Shown here: positions 1-7,397 of the stretch, piece by piece
Position numbering within the stretch: the stretch's first letter is position 1
Layout: each line of letters starts with the position of its first letter
Assembly (NCBI RefSeq): GCF_023347295.1
Contig: NZ_CP094469.1
Location: 1,736,001-1,800,000, forward strand
Origin: Faecalibacterium sp. I3-3-33
GTDB taxonomy: Bacteria > Bacillota > Clostridia > Oscillospirales > Ruminococcaceae
DNA: 64,000 bases
Direction: 5' to 3'
Notes under the pieces: generated by a model
The model's input: only the letters and a program-made list of their open reading frames with translations
Databases searched by the model: none
Told to the model about the DNA's origin: nothing
Translations under genes and position numbers: made by a program

Positions 1-75
1 GTGTATCGATCATCATAGGGCAAAACCTTCCTTTCCGGTCGTGTGCCCTATCCTATGCTGCGGCGGGTGCGGCTG

Positions 76-384
76 TTACTGCTTTTCTGCCTGTGCGCGC
101 ACCTTCTCGATGGTGTCGCGGTAGCCGCCGGAGCCGTACTGGATGCAGCGGTTGATGCGGCTGATGGTGGCGGTGCTGATCTCCACCGCCTTGACGATCT
201 GCTCGTAGGTGGCGCCATCCAGCAGCAGCTTTGCCGCCTGCAAGCGCTGTGCCATATCCGAGATCTCCTTTACGGTGCACAGATCCTCAAAAAAGGCGTA
301 GCACTCTTCCCGGCTCTCCAGACTGAGGATGGCGTCAAACAGTGCATCCGTCGTCTCGTTTCTTCTGGAATTTTTTTCTGCCAT
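76..384 (-). CDS. YerC/YecD-type TrpR-like DNA-binding protein
   Basis: 102 residues. The family are small helical TrpR-superfamily regulators; the target is unknown. The C-terminal half has a clear helix-turn-helix (ATYEQIVKAVEISTATISR) followed by an RINRCIQYGSGGY stretch typical of YerC proteins. The chosen ATG at 384 is preceded by AAGGAG about 6 bases upstream; a longer reading from 423 has no ribosome binding site. It is read leftward and the next gene downstream is outside the window. Family assignment is from the motif and length. Confidence 0.85.
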   Translation of the reverse strand: MAEKNSRRNETTDALFDAILSLESREECYAFFEDLCTVKEISDMAQRLQAAKLLLDGATYEQIVKAVEISTATISRINRCIQYGSGGYRDTIEKVRAQAEKQ

Positions 385-639
385 TGTTTTTCTCCTTATT
401 ATAACAGCGGCGGCAGCGGGCAAAGCGGACAGTTCTGCCGCGCGGAATATTCTGCATGCTATTACTTTAGCACTTCAAAGTGTGAAAGTCAAGAGCTGCG
501 GGTGAATGGTTTTCAATTATAGATGTGTTTAGTTTTATTCTCTTCACACATGAAAGAAAATCACCTAAAAATTATTCCCGGAAAATGGCTTGAATTGGCG
601 CATCCTCTGAACTTGTGACGAAAATATTGACAATTGATG

Positions 640-1002
640 AAAACGGGAATAAAGTAGGACACAATCATTCAGCAAATGCAAGGAACAGGACATGATCTTC
701 TGCATCACCCTCTTTCAGCGAGCCGCTTCTCGGGTGAAAAAGCGGCAGTCAGGAGCAGAAGACCCTCGCCTGCGAGCAGCCTGTGTGAACCGGGTTTTGT
801 GCCCCTTAGTAGCACGGTGCCGTCCAGCCCACGTTATCGGGCAGCATGGTCAGCGTACCATGCGTGGGAGAGTGGCTGTTTTAACACAGCAAGCGAAGTG
901 GTACCGCGGAGTAATGCCCCTGCCCTGGCAGGCGGGAGCAGAAGCCTTCGTCTTCGGAGTGTGACCGGGAAACCGGTCATGTGCTGAGGACGAAGGTTTT
1001 TT
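640..1002 (+). promoter_or_regulatory. T-box riboswitch leader upstream of cstA
   Basis: A T-box leader senses tRNA charging and controls a terminator. Seen here: an AGTA motif at 653-656 opposite GAA at 787-789, as in the loop-E part of Stem I. GTGGTACCGCGG at 898-909 is the conserved T-box sequence that pairs with the uncharged tRNA 3' end. A strong terminator follows at 945-1002. By analogy with glyQS leaders (GAA, one base, then the specifier) the specifier reads CGG at 791-793 (Arg), but a one-base shift gives CCG (Pro), so the amino acid is uncertain. The variable base of the UGGN bulge is T, which matches an A discriminator. Confidence 0.9.
945..1002 (+). terminator. T-box-controlled intrinsic terminator
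   Basis: CCTTCGTC at 945-952 pairs with GACGAAGG at 989-996, enclosing an inner hairpin (GACCGG/CCGGTC), and six T follow at 997-1002. It sits between the T-box sequence and cstA, so premature termination would be relieved by uncharged tRNA. Confidence 0.9.
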
Positions 1003-1086
1003 ACGCTCCGGGAAAGTACTTTGCCGGACGGCAGTCTATCGTTCCGAACCTGTTGCAGAGTGAAAAAAGGAAAGAGGTAGAAATCT

Positions 1087-2814
1087 ATGAATACGCTGGT
1101 CATCGTATTGATCGCAGCGGTGTGCCTGTTTGGCGCTTATGTGCTTTACGGCCGCTGGCTGGCTAACAAATGGGGCATCGACCCCGCAGCCAAGACCCCG
1201 GCAGTCGTCCACGAGGATGGCCGGGACTATGTGCCCACCAACGGCTGGACGGTGTTTGCCCACCAGTTCAGCTCCATTGCCGGTGCAGGCCCTGTTACCG
1301 GTGCCATTCAGGCCGCAGCCTTCGGCTGGCTGCCGGTGCTGCTGTGGGTGCTGCTGGGCGGCATCTTCTTCGGCGCTGTTACCGACTTTGGCGCTCTGTA
1401 TGCTTCCGTTAAGAACGACGGCAAGAGCATGGGCATGCTGATCGAAAAGTACATCGGCAAGACCGGCCGCAAGCTGTTCCTGCTGTTCTGCTGGCTGTTC
1501 TGCGGCATCGTCATTGCCGCCTTTGCGGACATGGTTGCCGGCACCTTCAATGCCTTCGGCGCAGACGGCGCAATGGTTGAAGCTGCCAAGACCAACGGCG
1601 CTGCCGGTATGGTGTCCATCATGTTCATGGTGTTTGCCGTTGTCTTTGGCCTGCTGCAGAAGAAGTTCAGCTTCTCCGGCTGGAAGGAAAGCGTTATCAG
1701 CATTGTGTTCATCGTGCTGTCCTTTGTCGTCGGCGCAAACCTGCCCCTGATCCTGGGTAAGGCCGCTTGGAGCTACATCACCTTTGTGTATATCTTCTTT
1801 GCTGCCGTGCTGCCCATGTGGCTGCTCAAGCAGCCCCGTGACCACATGACCACCTTTATGTTTGTGGCCATGATCGTGGGTGCTGTGGTTGGCCTGCTGG
1901 TGGCACACCCCGCCATGAACCTGCCTGTGTTCACCGGCTTTACCAACGAAAAGCTGGGCACCATGTTCCCCATCCTGTTCGTCACCGTGGCTTGCGGTGC
2001 AGTTTCCGGCTTCCACAGCCTTGTTTCCTCCGGTACTTCCTCCAAGACCGTTGAGAACGAAAAGGATATGCTGAAGGTCGGCTACGGTGCCATGATCCTT
2101 GAAAGCCTGCTGGCTGTTCTGGCTCTGTGCGTAGCCGGTGCTGCCGCAGCTGCCGACGGCACCCCTGCCGCTGGCACCCCGTTCCAGATCTTCAGCCGCG
2201 GCGTTGCCGGTTTCTTTGAAATGTTCGGCGTGCCCGCTTACGCTGCTACCGTGTTCATGACCATGTGCGTTTCCGCACTGGCTCTGACCAGTCTGGATGC
2301 CGTGGCCCGCATTGGCCGCATGAGCTTCCAGGAGCTGTTCAGCGTGGACGACATGGAACACGCTGAGGGCTGGCGCAAGCTCTTCTGCAATGTGTACTTC
2401 TCCACCTTCATCACTCTGGTGTTCGGCTTCATCCTGACCAAGATCGGCTACGCCAACATCTGGCCTCTGTTCGGCTCTGCCAACCAGCTGCTGAGCGCAC
2501 TGGTGCTGGCTACCCTGTGCGTGTTCCTGAAGGTGACCGGCCGCAGCAACAAGATGCTGTTCCCCCCGCTGATCATCATGCTGTGCGTCACCTTTACCGC
2601 ACTGGTGCAGCGCCTGATCGCTATGGTCAAGGCCATCAGCACCGCCGCTTCTGTTACCATCCCTGCCGGTGAGACCACCTGGGGTGCTGTGTTCATCGCA
2701 AACGGCCTGCAGCTGATCCTTGCCGTGCTGCTGATCGTGCTGGGCCTGAACATTGTGTTCCACTCCTTCTCCGCATACAAGAAGGCTGAGCACAACAGCG
2801 AAGCAAACGTCTGA
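1087..2814 (+). CDS. cstA: CstA family carbon-starvation/pyruvate or peptide transporter
   Basis: 575 residues, a polytopic membrane protein. The family includes CstA and BtsT, described as pyruvate (H+-coupled) and peptide uptake proteins. The signature region HQFSSIAGAGPVTG lies at about residues 59-72, and many hydrophobic segments run to residue 560. It lacks the longer C-terminal part of the about 700-residue proteobacterial CstA, as is common in the shorter Firmicutes proteins. The ATG at 1087 follows GAGGTAG. The T-box immediately upstream suggests amino-acid-responsive control and thus an amino-acid or peptide-linked substrate; that is inference. Confidence 0.9.
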   Translation: MNTLVIVLIAAVCLFGAYVLYGRWLANKWGIDPAAKTPAVVHEDGRDYVPTNGWTVFAHQFSSIAGAGPVTGAIQAAAFGWLPVLLWVLLGGIFFGAVTDFGALYASVKNDGKSMGMLIEKYIGKTGRKLFLLFCWLFCGIVIAAFADMVAGTFNAFGADGAMVEAAKTNGAAGMVSIMFMVFAVVFGLLQKKFSFSGWKESVISIVFIVLSFVVGANLPLILGKAAWSYITFVYIFFAAVLPMWLLKQPRDHMTTFMFVAMIVGAVVGLLVAHPAMNLPVFTGFTNEKLGTMFPILFVTVACGAVSGFHSLVSSGTSSKTVENEKDMLKVGYGAMILESLLAVLALCVAGAAAAADGTPAAGTPFQIFSRGVAGFFEMFGVPAYAATVFMTMCVSALALTSLDAVARIGRMSFQELFSVDDMEHAEGWRKLFCNVYFSTFITLVFGFILTKIGYANIWPLFGSANQLLSALVLATLCVFLKVTGRSNKMLFPPLIIMLCVTFTALVQRLIAMVKAISTAASVTIPAGETTWGAVFIANGLQLILAVLLIVLGLNIVFHSFSAYKKAEHNSEANV

Positions 2815-2850
2815 TCTTAATTCTGCCATTCACAATCCTGTTTTCAATAA

Positions 2851-2896
2851 ACAAAACGCCGCTGACGATGCGCAAAGCCGTCAGCGGCGTTTTGTT
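2851..2896. terminator. Bidirectional terminator between cstA and the acetyltransferase
   Basis: AAAACGCCGCTGACG pairs with CGTCAGCGGCGTTTT. There is a T run on one side and an A run on the other, so it can end transcription from both convergent genes. Confidence 0.9.
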
Positions 2897-3364
2897 TTAT
2901 TCCGGCAGTTCCATTTCATGTTCCATGGGTACAAAGCCGAACTTTTCATACAGCGGCCTGCCCATTGCGGTCGCTTCCAGCGAGATGGCCGTCACCCCGC
3001 GCCGGTGCGCATCCTCCACTAACCGGGTCAGGATGCGGGTCGCAATGCCCTGCCGCCGGTACTGCGGTGCGGTGTACAGATTCATAAGGTAGGCTTTCCG
3101 ACCGGTGGGGTTATGGACGGTGGGCATGACCTGAAAATAGCTCACGGCGCCGGTGCCTGCCAGCGTTTCACCGTCCCAAAGGAGATACGCCGTGTGGGTG
3201 TTCTCGGCAAAGGCCTTCTGGTAATAGGTCCGTGTCTGGCTCTCCACCTCCGGCAGCGGAGTATCTTCCGGCAGCTGATTGGCTGCCCGCAGCACCCGGC
3301 AACGCACTGCTACCAGCAATTCCAGCTCTGCCAGCGTGGCTTTCTGTTCGGTAAGGTTCAGCAA
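2897..3364 (-). CDS. GNAT family N-acetyltransferase (TTG start)
   Basis: 155 residues. Acetyl-CoA-dependent N-acetyltransferase of unknown acceptor. The acetyl-CoA loop QYRRQGIA is at residues 101-108, and the C-terminal LYEKFGFVP is typical of the fold. The start is set by a GGGAGG seven bases before TTG at 3364. This TTG lies inside the end of the upstream hydrolase gene (AATTGCTGA), so the two genes overlap by 7 bases and are probably translationally coupled. An upstream extension would read through the hydrolase in another frame and is not supported. Confidence 0.85.
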   Translation of the reverse strand: MLNLTEQKATLAELELLVAVRCRVLRAANQLPEDTPLPEVESQTRTYYQKAFAENTHTAYLLWDGETLAGTGAVSYFQVMPTVHNPTGRKAYLMNLYTAPQYRRQGIATRILTRLVEDAHRRGVTAISLEATAMGRPLYEKFGFVPMEHEMELPE

Positions 3365-4050
3365 TTGTGTTCCTCCCAGCTTTGCAGAGCGGCCAGCTGG
3401 GTCTCGGTATGGAACCAGTGTTCCCCGCCCTCCAGAATGGTCAGGTGCGCCCCGGTCTGCTGCCGGAACCGCTCCATGGCAGTATGCCCGGTAAGGGGGT
3501 CTGTATCGGCATAGAGCACCTGTGTGGGTACCTTCCAGTGCAAGGGGTGTTCCCTTACCCAGCACAGATACGGCCACGAGAGGGTCTCGCCCATGGCGGT
3601 GGGGATCTCCCCTGCCGTGCGCAGCTGCTCCTCTGTCACCCCTGCCTGCTGCATCAGGTCAAGGATGAGCTTTTCCATATCCACCAACGGGGACACCAGC
3701 AGAGCCTTTTCCGGCGACTGCGACTGCAACGCCTGCATGGCGAACCACGCCCCGATACTGACCCCGTACACACGGATATGCTTCCAAACCGGCTGCATCC
3801 GGGTGTAGACTGCCTGCAATTCCCGGGTGACCACCCACGGCACCAGCTTTTCCGGGCTGTTTTTCCGGGTGCCGTGCTCCGGCAGGTCAACAGCCAGCAC
3901 CTGCCAGCCTGTCGGGCAGGCAGTGCGGGCAAAGCGGGCAGCCTCGGCCGCGCTGCCGTTTTTGCCGTGGACGTAGAGATAGACCTTGCGGCTGCGCTTG
4001 CCGTACAGAACAGCCGGGATGCCTGCAACCTCAAGTTTGATTTTTTCCAT
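3358..4050 (-). CDS. Alpha/beta hydrolase
   Basis: 230 residues. Serine hydrolase or esterase-like enzyme with unknown substrate. The nucleophile elbow GVSIGAW is at 96-102 (Ser98), the oxyanion HGK at 29-31, an acid candidate in YADTDPLT (180-187) and the catalytic His in GGEHWF at 211. There is no signal peptide, so it is probably cytoplasmic. The ATG at 4050 has AGGAGGG upstream. It is first in a two-gene unit with the overlapping GNAT gene. Confidence 0.85.
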   Translation of the reverse strand: MEKIKLEVAGIPAVLYGKRSRKVYLYVHGKNGSAAEAARFARTACPTGWQVLAVDLPEHGTRKNSPEKLVPWVVTRELQAVYTRMQPVWKHIRVYGVSIGAWFAMQALQSQSPEKALLVSPLVDMEKLILDLMQQAGVTEEQLRTAGEIPTAMGETLSWPYLCWVREHPLHWKVPTQVLYADTDPLTGHTAMERFRQQTGAHLTILEGGEHWFHTETQLAALQSWEEHNC

Positions 4051-4491
4051 AACGGCTCCCTCCTGTTTTGGGGCGTTTTGTGCCCTGTTTTCTCTATGAT
4101 AGCACAAGCAGCAGCCAAACACAAACAGGAAAAAGTTGCTATCATCCTTATTGCAAAACGATTTTGAATGGCCTCCGCTACTGCTCTGGCCATTATTCAA
4201 GGAAAGTATATTTTAATATTTGAGGTTCTGAAACGCCTGCGGGCGTTTCAGAACCTCTTTTTCACAGAAGGGGTCGTAACTGGAAACGGCTGCTGTTGCC
4301 TCTTACGTCCTCTCCCGTGAAAATGGGATAACGGAGCGTCCGCAGATGCTCCGTTATCCCAAAATAACAAATCATAATTCCGCTGAATATGGCCAGAGCG
4401 GCAATGCGGCACCATTTAAAATTGTTCTACACAAAAAGAGCCACCGCACAGACTTGTGCGATGGCTCTTGGGGTAGTGCTTCAGGATGCGA
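4051..4491. other. Intergenic region with three stable hairpins
   Basis: No gene is visible. It holds a hairpin at 4222-4257 followed by T5 on the plus strand, a 14-bp-arm hairpin at 4325-4360 (GGGATAACGGAGC arms), and the decarboxylase terminator at 4433-4469. The divergent hydrolase promoter should lie at the left end but is not distinct. The first hairpin has no obvious plus-strand gene to terminate. Confidence 0.6.
4433..4469 (-). terminator. Terminator of the decarboxylase operon
   Basis: On the minus strand AAGAGCCATCGCAC pairs with GTGCGGTGGCTCTT, followed by a T run. It lies 23 bases after the decarboxylase beta stop codon. Confidence 0.9.
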
Positions 4492-5700
4492 TTAGCCGAA
4501 GATGTTGATCAGGATACCAGCAGCAACGGCAGAACCGATAACGCCGGCCACGTTGGGACCCATGGCGTGCATCAGCAGGAAGTTGGAGGGGTTCTCGCTC
4601 TGGCCGACCTTCTGGGAAACACGAGCGGCCATAGGCACGGCAGAAACGCCGGCAGAACCGATCAGGGGGTTCACCTGACCACCGGTCAGCTTGTACATGA
4701 CCTTGCCGCACAGCACACCGGCTGCGGTGCCAAAGGAGAAAGCGATCAGACCCAGCACGATGATGAACAGGGTGCGGGTGTTCAGGAAGGTGTTTGCACT
4801 GGTGGTGCAGCCAACAGACAGAGCCAGGAAGATGGTGATGATGTTCATCAGCTCATTACCGGCAGTCTTCTGGATACGATCCACAACGCCGCACTCCTTC
4901 ATCAGGTTGCCCAGCATCAGCATACCGACCAGAACGGCGGCATCCGGCACGATGAGGGAAACAATGATAGCGACCATGATGGGGAAGATGATCTTCTCGG
5001 TCTTGGAGACGGTGCGCAGCTGCTTCATGACCACAGAGCGCTCCTTGGAGGTGGTCAATGCCTTCATGATGGGCGGCTGGATAACGGGCACCAGTGCCAT
5101 GTAGCTGTACGCTGCCACAGCGATGCTGCCCAGCAGCTCAGGTGCCAGACGGGAGGTAACGAAGATAGCGGTGGGGCCGTCAGCACCGCCGATGATGGAG
5201 ATGGCAGCGGACTGCTTCTGGGTGAAGTCCACCAGACCGGTAGCGGCCAGCAGACGGGCGCCCATGTAAGTACCGAAGATACCGAACTGTGCGGCAGCGC
5301 CCAGCAGCAGGCTCTTGGGGTTGGAGATCAGGGGTGCAAAGTCGGTCATGGTGCCGATGCCAAGGAAGATCAGCGGCGGGTAGATGCCCAGCTTAACGCC
5401 CATGTAGAGCATATCGGCCAGACCGCCGTTGTTCAGGATCTCGACCCACATGGGGTGCTCCAGACCGTCACCAACGAAGTACTGCATGTGAATGATGCCG
5501 CTGCCGGGGAGGTTGGCAAGGATCATGCCAAATGCCATGGGCAGCAGGATCAGGGGTTCAAATTCCTTGACGATGGCGAGGTACAGCAGAAAGCAGCCCA
5601 CGCAGATCATCACGGCATACAGCCAGCCGCCGGGCTGGCCAAACTGTGCAAAGCCGGAACTTTGGAAAATACCGACCAGAGTATCAATAAACTGTGTCAT
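4492..5700 (-). CDS. Na+-translocating decarboxylase beta subunit (OadB/GcdB/MmdB)
   Basis: 402 residues. Membrane subunit that couples decarboxylation of a carboxybiotin-carried CO2 to Na+ export in oxaloacetate, glutaconyl-CoA or methylmalonyl-CoA decarboxylases. Conserved loops are present: GIGTMTDFAPL at 114-124 and IIGGADGPTAIF at 169-180, which form part of the Na+ and biotin site. About ten membrane segments, and normal length. It follows the gamma subunit by 15 bases in the same operon. The alpha/transferase and biotin-carrier genes are not nearby, so the substrate cannot be read from this locus. Confidence 0.93.
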   Translation of the reverse strand: MTQFIDTLVGIFQSSGFAQFGQPGGWLYAVMICVGCFLLYLAIVKEFEPLILLPMAFGMILANLPGSGIIHMQYFVGDGLEHPMWVEILNNGGLADMLYMGVKLGIYPPLIFLGIGTMTDFAPLISNPKSLLLGAAAQFGIFGTYMGARLLAATGLVDFTQKQSAAISIIGGADGPTAIFVTSRLAPELLGSIAVAAYSYMALVPVIQPPIMKALTTSKERSVVMKQLRTVSKTEKIIFPIMVAIIVSLIVPDAAVLVGMLMLGNLMKECGVVDRIQKTAGNELMNIITIFLALSVGCTTSANTFLNTRTLFIIVLGLIAFSFGTAAGVLCGKVMYKLTGGQVNPLIGSAGVSAVPMAARVSQKVGQSENPSNFLLMHAMGPNVAGVIGSAVAAGILINIFG

Positions 5701-5715
5701 GCTCTTCCTCCTGTG

Positions 5716-6072
5716 TTAAAACGGGGCCGTGGTGTCGTTCACGCCGGCCTTGCCCCAGCCATTTTTGCCACGACGCACTGCCTTAAGGGTGTACTTGCCG
5801 TTGCCCATTGCATGGATAGCAGCCATAATGGCGGCCACCACGTCACCGGGGATGCCCTCCTCTACCTGAGGAGCGGGCGCAGCCTGCTGTACCGGAGCGG
5901 CAGCGGGCTTTGCGGCAGGTGCCTGCGCAGCAGTCTTGGCGGCCTTCTTCTTGGCATTCATCGAGTCGAAGATCTTGCCCTCCAGCGTGATGATAGCCAT
6001 CAGCAGCACGAGGATCAGGAACACCAGCACGATACCAGTAATGGTAACGACCACATCGAAACCTAAGTCCAT
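5716..6072 (-). CDS. Na+-translocating decarboxylase gamma subunit (OadG family)
   Basis: 118 residues. Small anchor subunit of the decarboxylase complex. One N-terminal membrane helix (about residues 5-28) is followed by a Lys/Ala/Pro-rich linker (about 40-75) and a short helical C-terminal part. This matches OadG/GcdC-like gamma subunits in length and layout. It is first in the operon; the promoter lies at 6142-6170. The Ala/Pro linker recalls those of biotin carriers, but no biotinylation MKM motif is present. Confidence 0.85.
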   Translation of the reverse strand: MDLGFDVVVTITGIVLVFLILVLLMAIITLEGKIFDSMNAKKKAAKTAAQAPAAKPAAAPVQQAAPAPQVEEGIPGDVVAAIMAAIHAMGNGKYTLKAVRRGKNGWGKAGVNDTTAPF

Positions 6073-6141
6073 GGTTTTTCCTCCTGTTTGTTGGATACTG
6101 CAAGCGATACAACATCGTTAGCAGAAAATCAATTTGGGTAT

Positions 6142-6170
6142 AGTATACCGTATTTTGCCATTCATTTCAA
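6142..6170 (-). promoter_or_regulatory. Promoter of the decarboxylase gamma-beta operon
   Basis: Minus-strand TTGAAA (6165-6170), 17-base spacer, TATACT (6142-6147), 70 bases before the gamma subunit ATG. Confidence 0.75.
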
Positions 6171-6232
6171 CAAAAATTAACAAATTTTATTTTTGCTGCT
6201 TTGTGATATGACATGGACAAAACGAACAAAGC

Positions 6233-7258
6233 TTAGCGGCGGCCGATGCGCGGGGTGGCATCCGTAAAGCCGGTTTCCAGCTTATCGCCGATGGAAAGGC
6301 TCTGCGCTGTGCCCAGTGCAACGCAGTTTACCGGGTCCGGCGAGACAGTGACCTCCACCTTCAGTTCCTGGCTCAGATATTCGGTCAGGCCGTGCAGCTG
6401 GGCACCGCCGCCGGTCAGCATAACGCCGTTGCGGTAGATATCGCCTGCCAGTTCGGGCGGGGTCTTTTCCAGCACCTGATGGGCTGCGGTGCCGATCTGC
6501 TCGCTGAGCATCATCACCGGCTCGTACAGATCATCGGTGGAAACGGTCACGCGCACCGGCAGACCGGTAAGCAGGCTGCGGCCCTTGATCTCCATGCTCT
6601 CGTGGAAATCGGTCTTTTGGGGACAGCAGGCAACGTGCTTTTTCAGCTCCTCGGCGGTGCGCTGGCCGATGGCAATGCTGTATTTGTTGCGGACGTGCTT
6701 GAGGATCTCTTCATCGTAGTGGTTGCCGGCCACGCGCACACTGGTAGCCTTGACCTTGCCGCCAAGGCTCAGCACAGCGATATCCGTGGTGCCGCCGCCG
6801 ATATCAATGATCATCCGGCCGTCCGGCAGGGTGATGTCGATGCCGGAGCCGAGGGCGGCGGCAATGGGCTCGTCGATCAGGTATACCTGACGGGCACCGG
6901 CTGCCACCACAGCCTCCACCACGGCGTCGCTCTCGATGCCGGTAATGGCGGCAGGCACACACACTGCCACCCGGGGCTTGACCATGTGGGAGCTGTACAC
7001 CTGCTTGACAAAGCGGCAGATCAGCTCCCGGGTCATGGTGTGGTCGCTGATGACGCCATCCTTCAGCGGGAAGATAGCGGAGATGTAGTTGGGCGTGCGT
7101 CCCACCATGGCCAGTGCCTTGTCGCCAGCCTCCAGCACGGTGTTCTTGCGGGTATCCATTGCCACGACGCTGGGCTGATTGAGCACCACGCCCTTGCCCT
7201 CCTGCGCGATGATGATGGTAGTAGTACCAAGGTCGATGCCGATATCATTCTGTGCCAT
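6233..7258 (-). CDS. mreB: Rod shape-determining protein MreB/Mbl family
   Basis: 341 residues. Actin-like ATPase that polymerises under the membrane and guides cell-wall synthesis. Phosphate-1 loop GIDLGTTTIII near residues 6-16, phosphate-2 DIGGGTTDIAVL and the LTGGGAQLHGL adenosine motif are all present. The ATG at 7258 has AAAGGA about 11 bases upstream; upstream in-frame ATGs lack one. It stands alone, without mreC/mreD, as often seen for Mbl-type paralogues. Confidence 0.92.
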   Translation of the reverse strand: MAQNDIGIDLGTTTIIIAQEGKGVVLNQPSVVAMDTRKNTVLEAGDKALAMVGRTPNYISAIFPLKDGVISDHTMTRELICRFVKQVYSSHMVKPRVAVCVPAAITGIESDAVVEAVVAAGARQVYLIDEPIAAALGSGIDITLPDGRMIIDIGGGTTDIAVLSLGGKVKATSVRVAGNHYDEEILKHVRNKYSIAIGQRTAEELKKHVACCPQKTDFHESMEIKGRSLLTGLPVRVTVSTDDLYEPVMMLSEQIGTAAHQVLEKTPPELAGDIYRNGVMLTGGGAQLHGLTEYLSQELKVEVTVSPDPVNCVALGTAQSLSIGDKLETGFTDATPRIGRR

Positions 7259-7397
7259 AATTGCCTGATTCCTTTCTCTGCGTTCCTCTATCATGTATGT
7301 AACGCCCGCAGCGGCGGGCAAAAAACAAAGACTGCTTTAGTATAACATAGTTGCGGCAAAAAGTATACAAGCTTTGCCGCTGTTCTGCGCGGTTTTA

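Noticed and set aside
1036..2829. 597-codon minus-strand open frame across cstA
   Set aside because: Antisense shadow of a GC-rich gene; rich in His/Gln/Gly with no fold, and cstA is clearly real.
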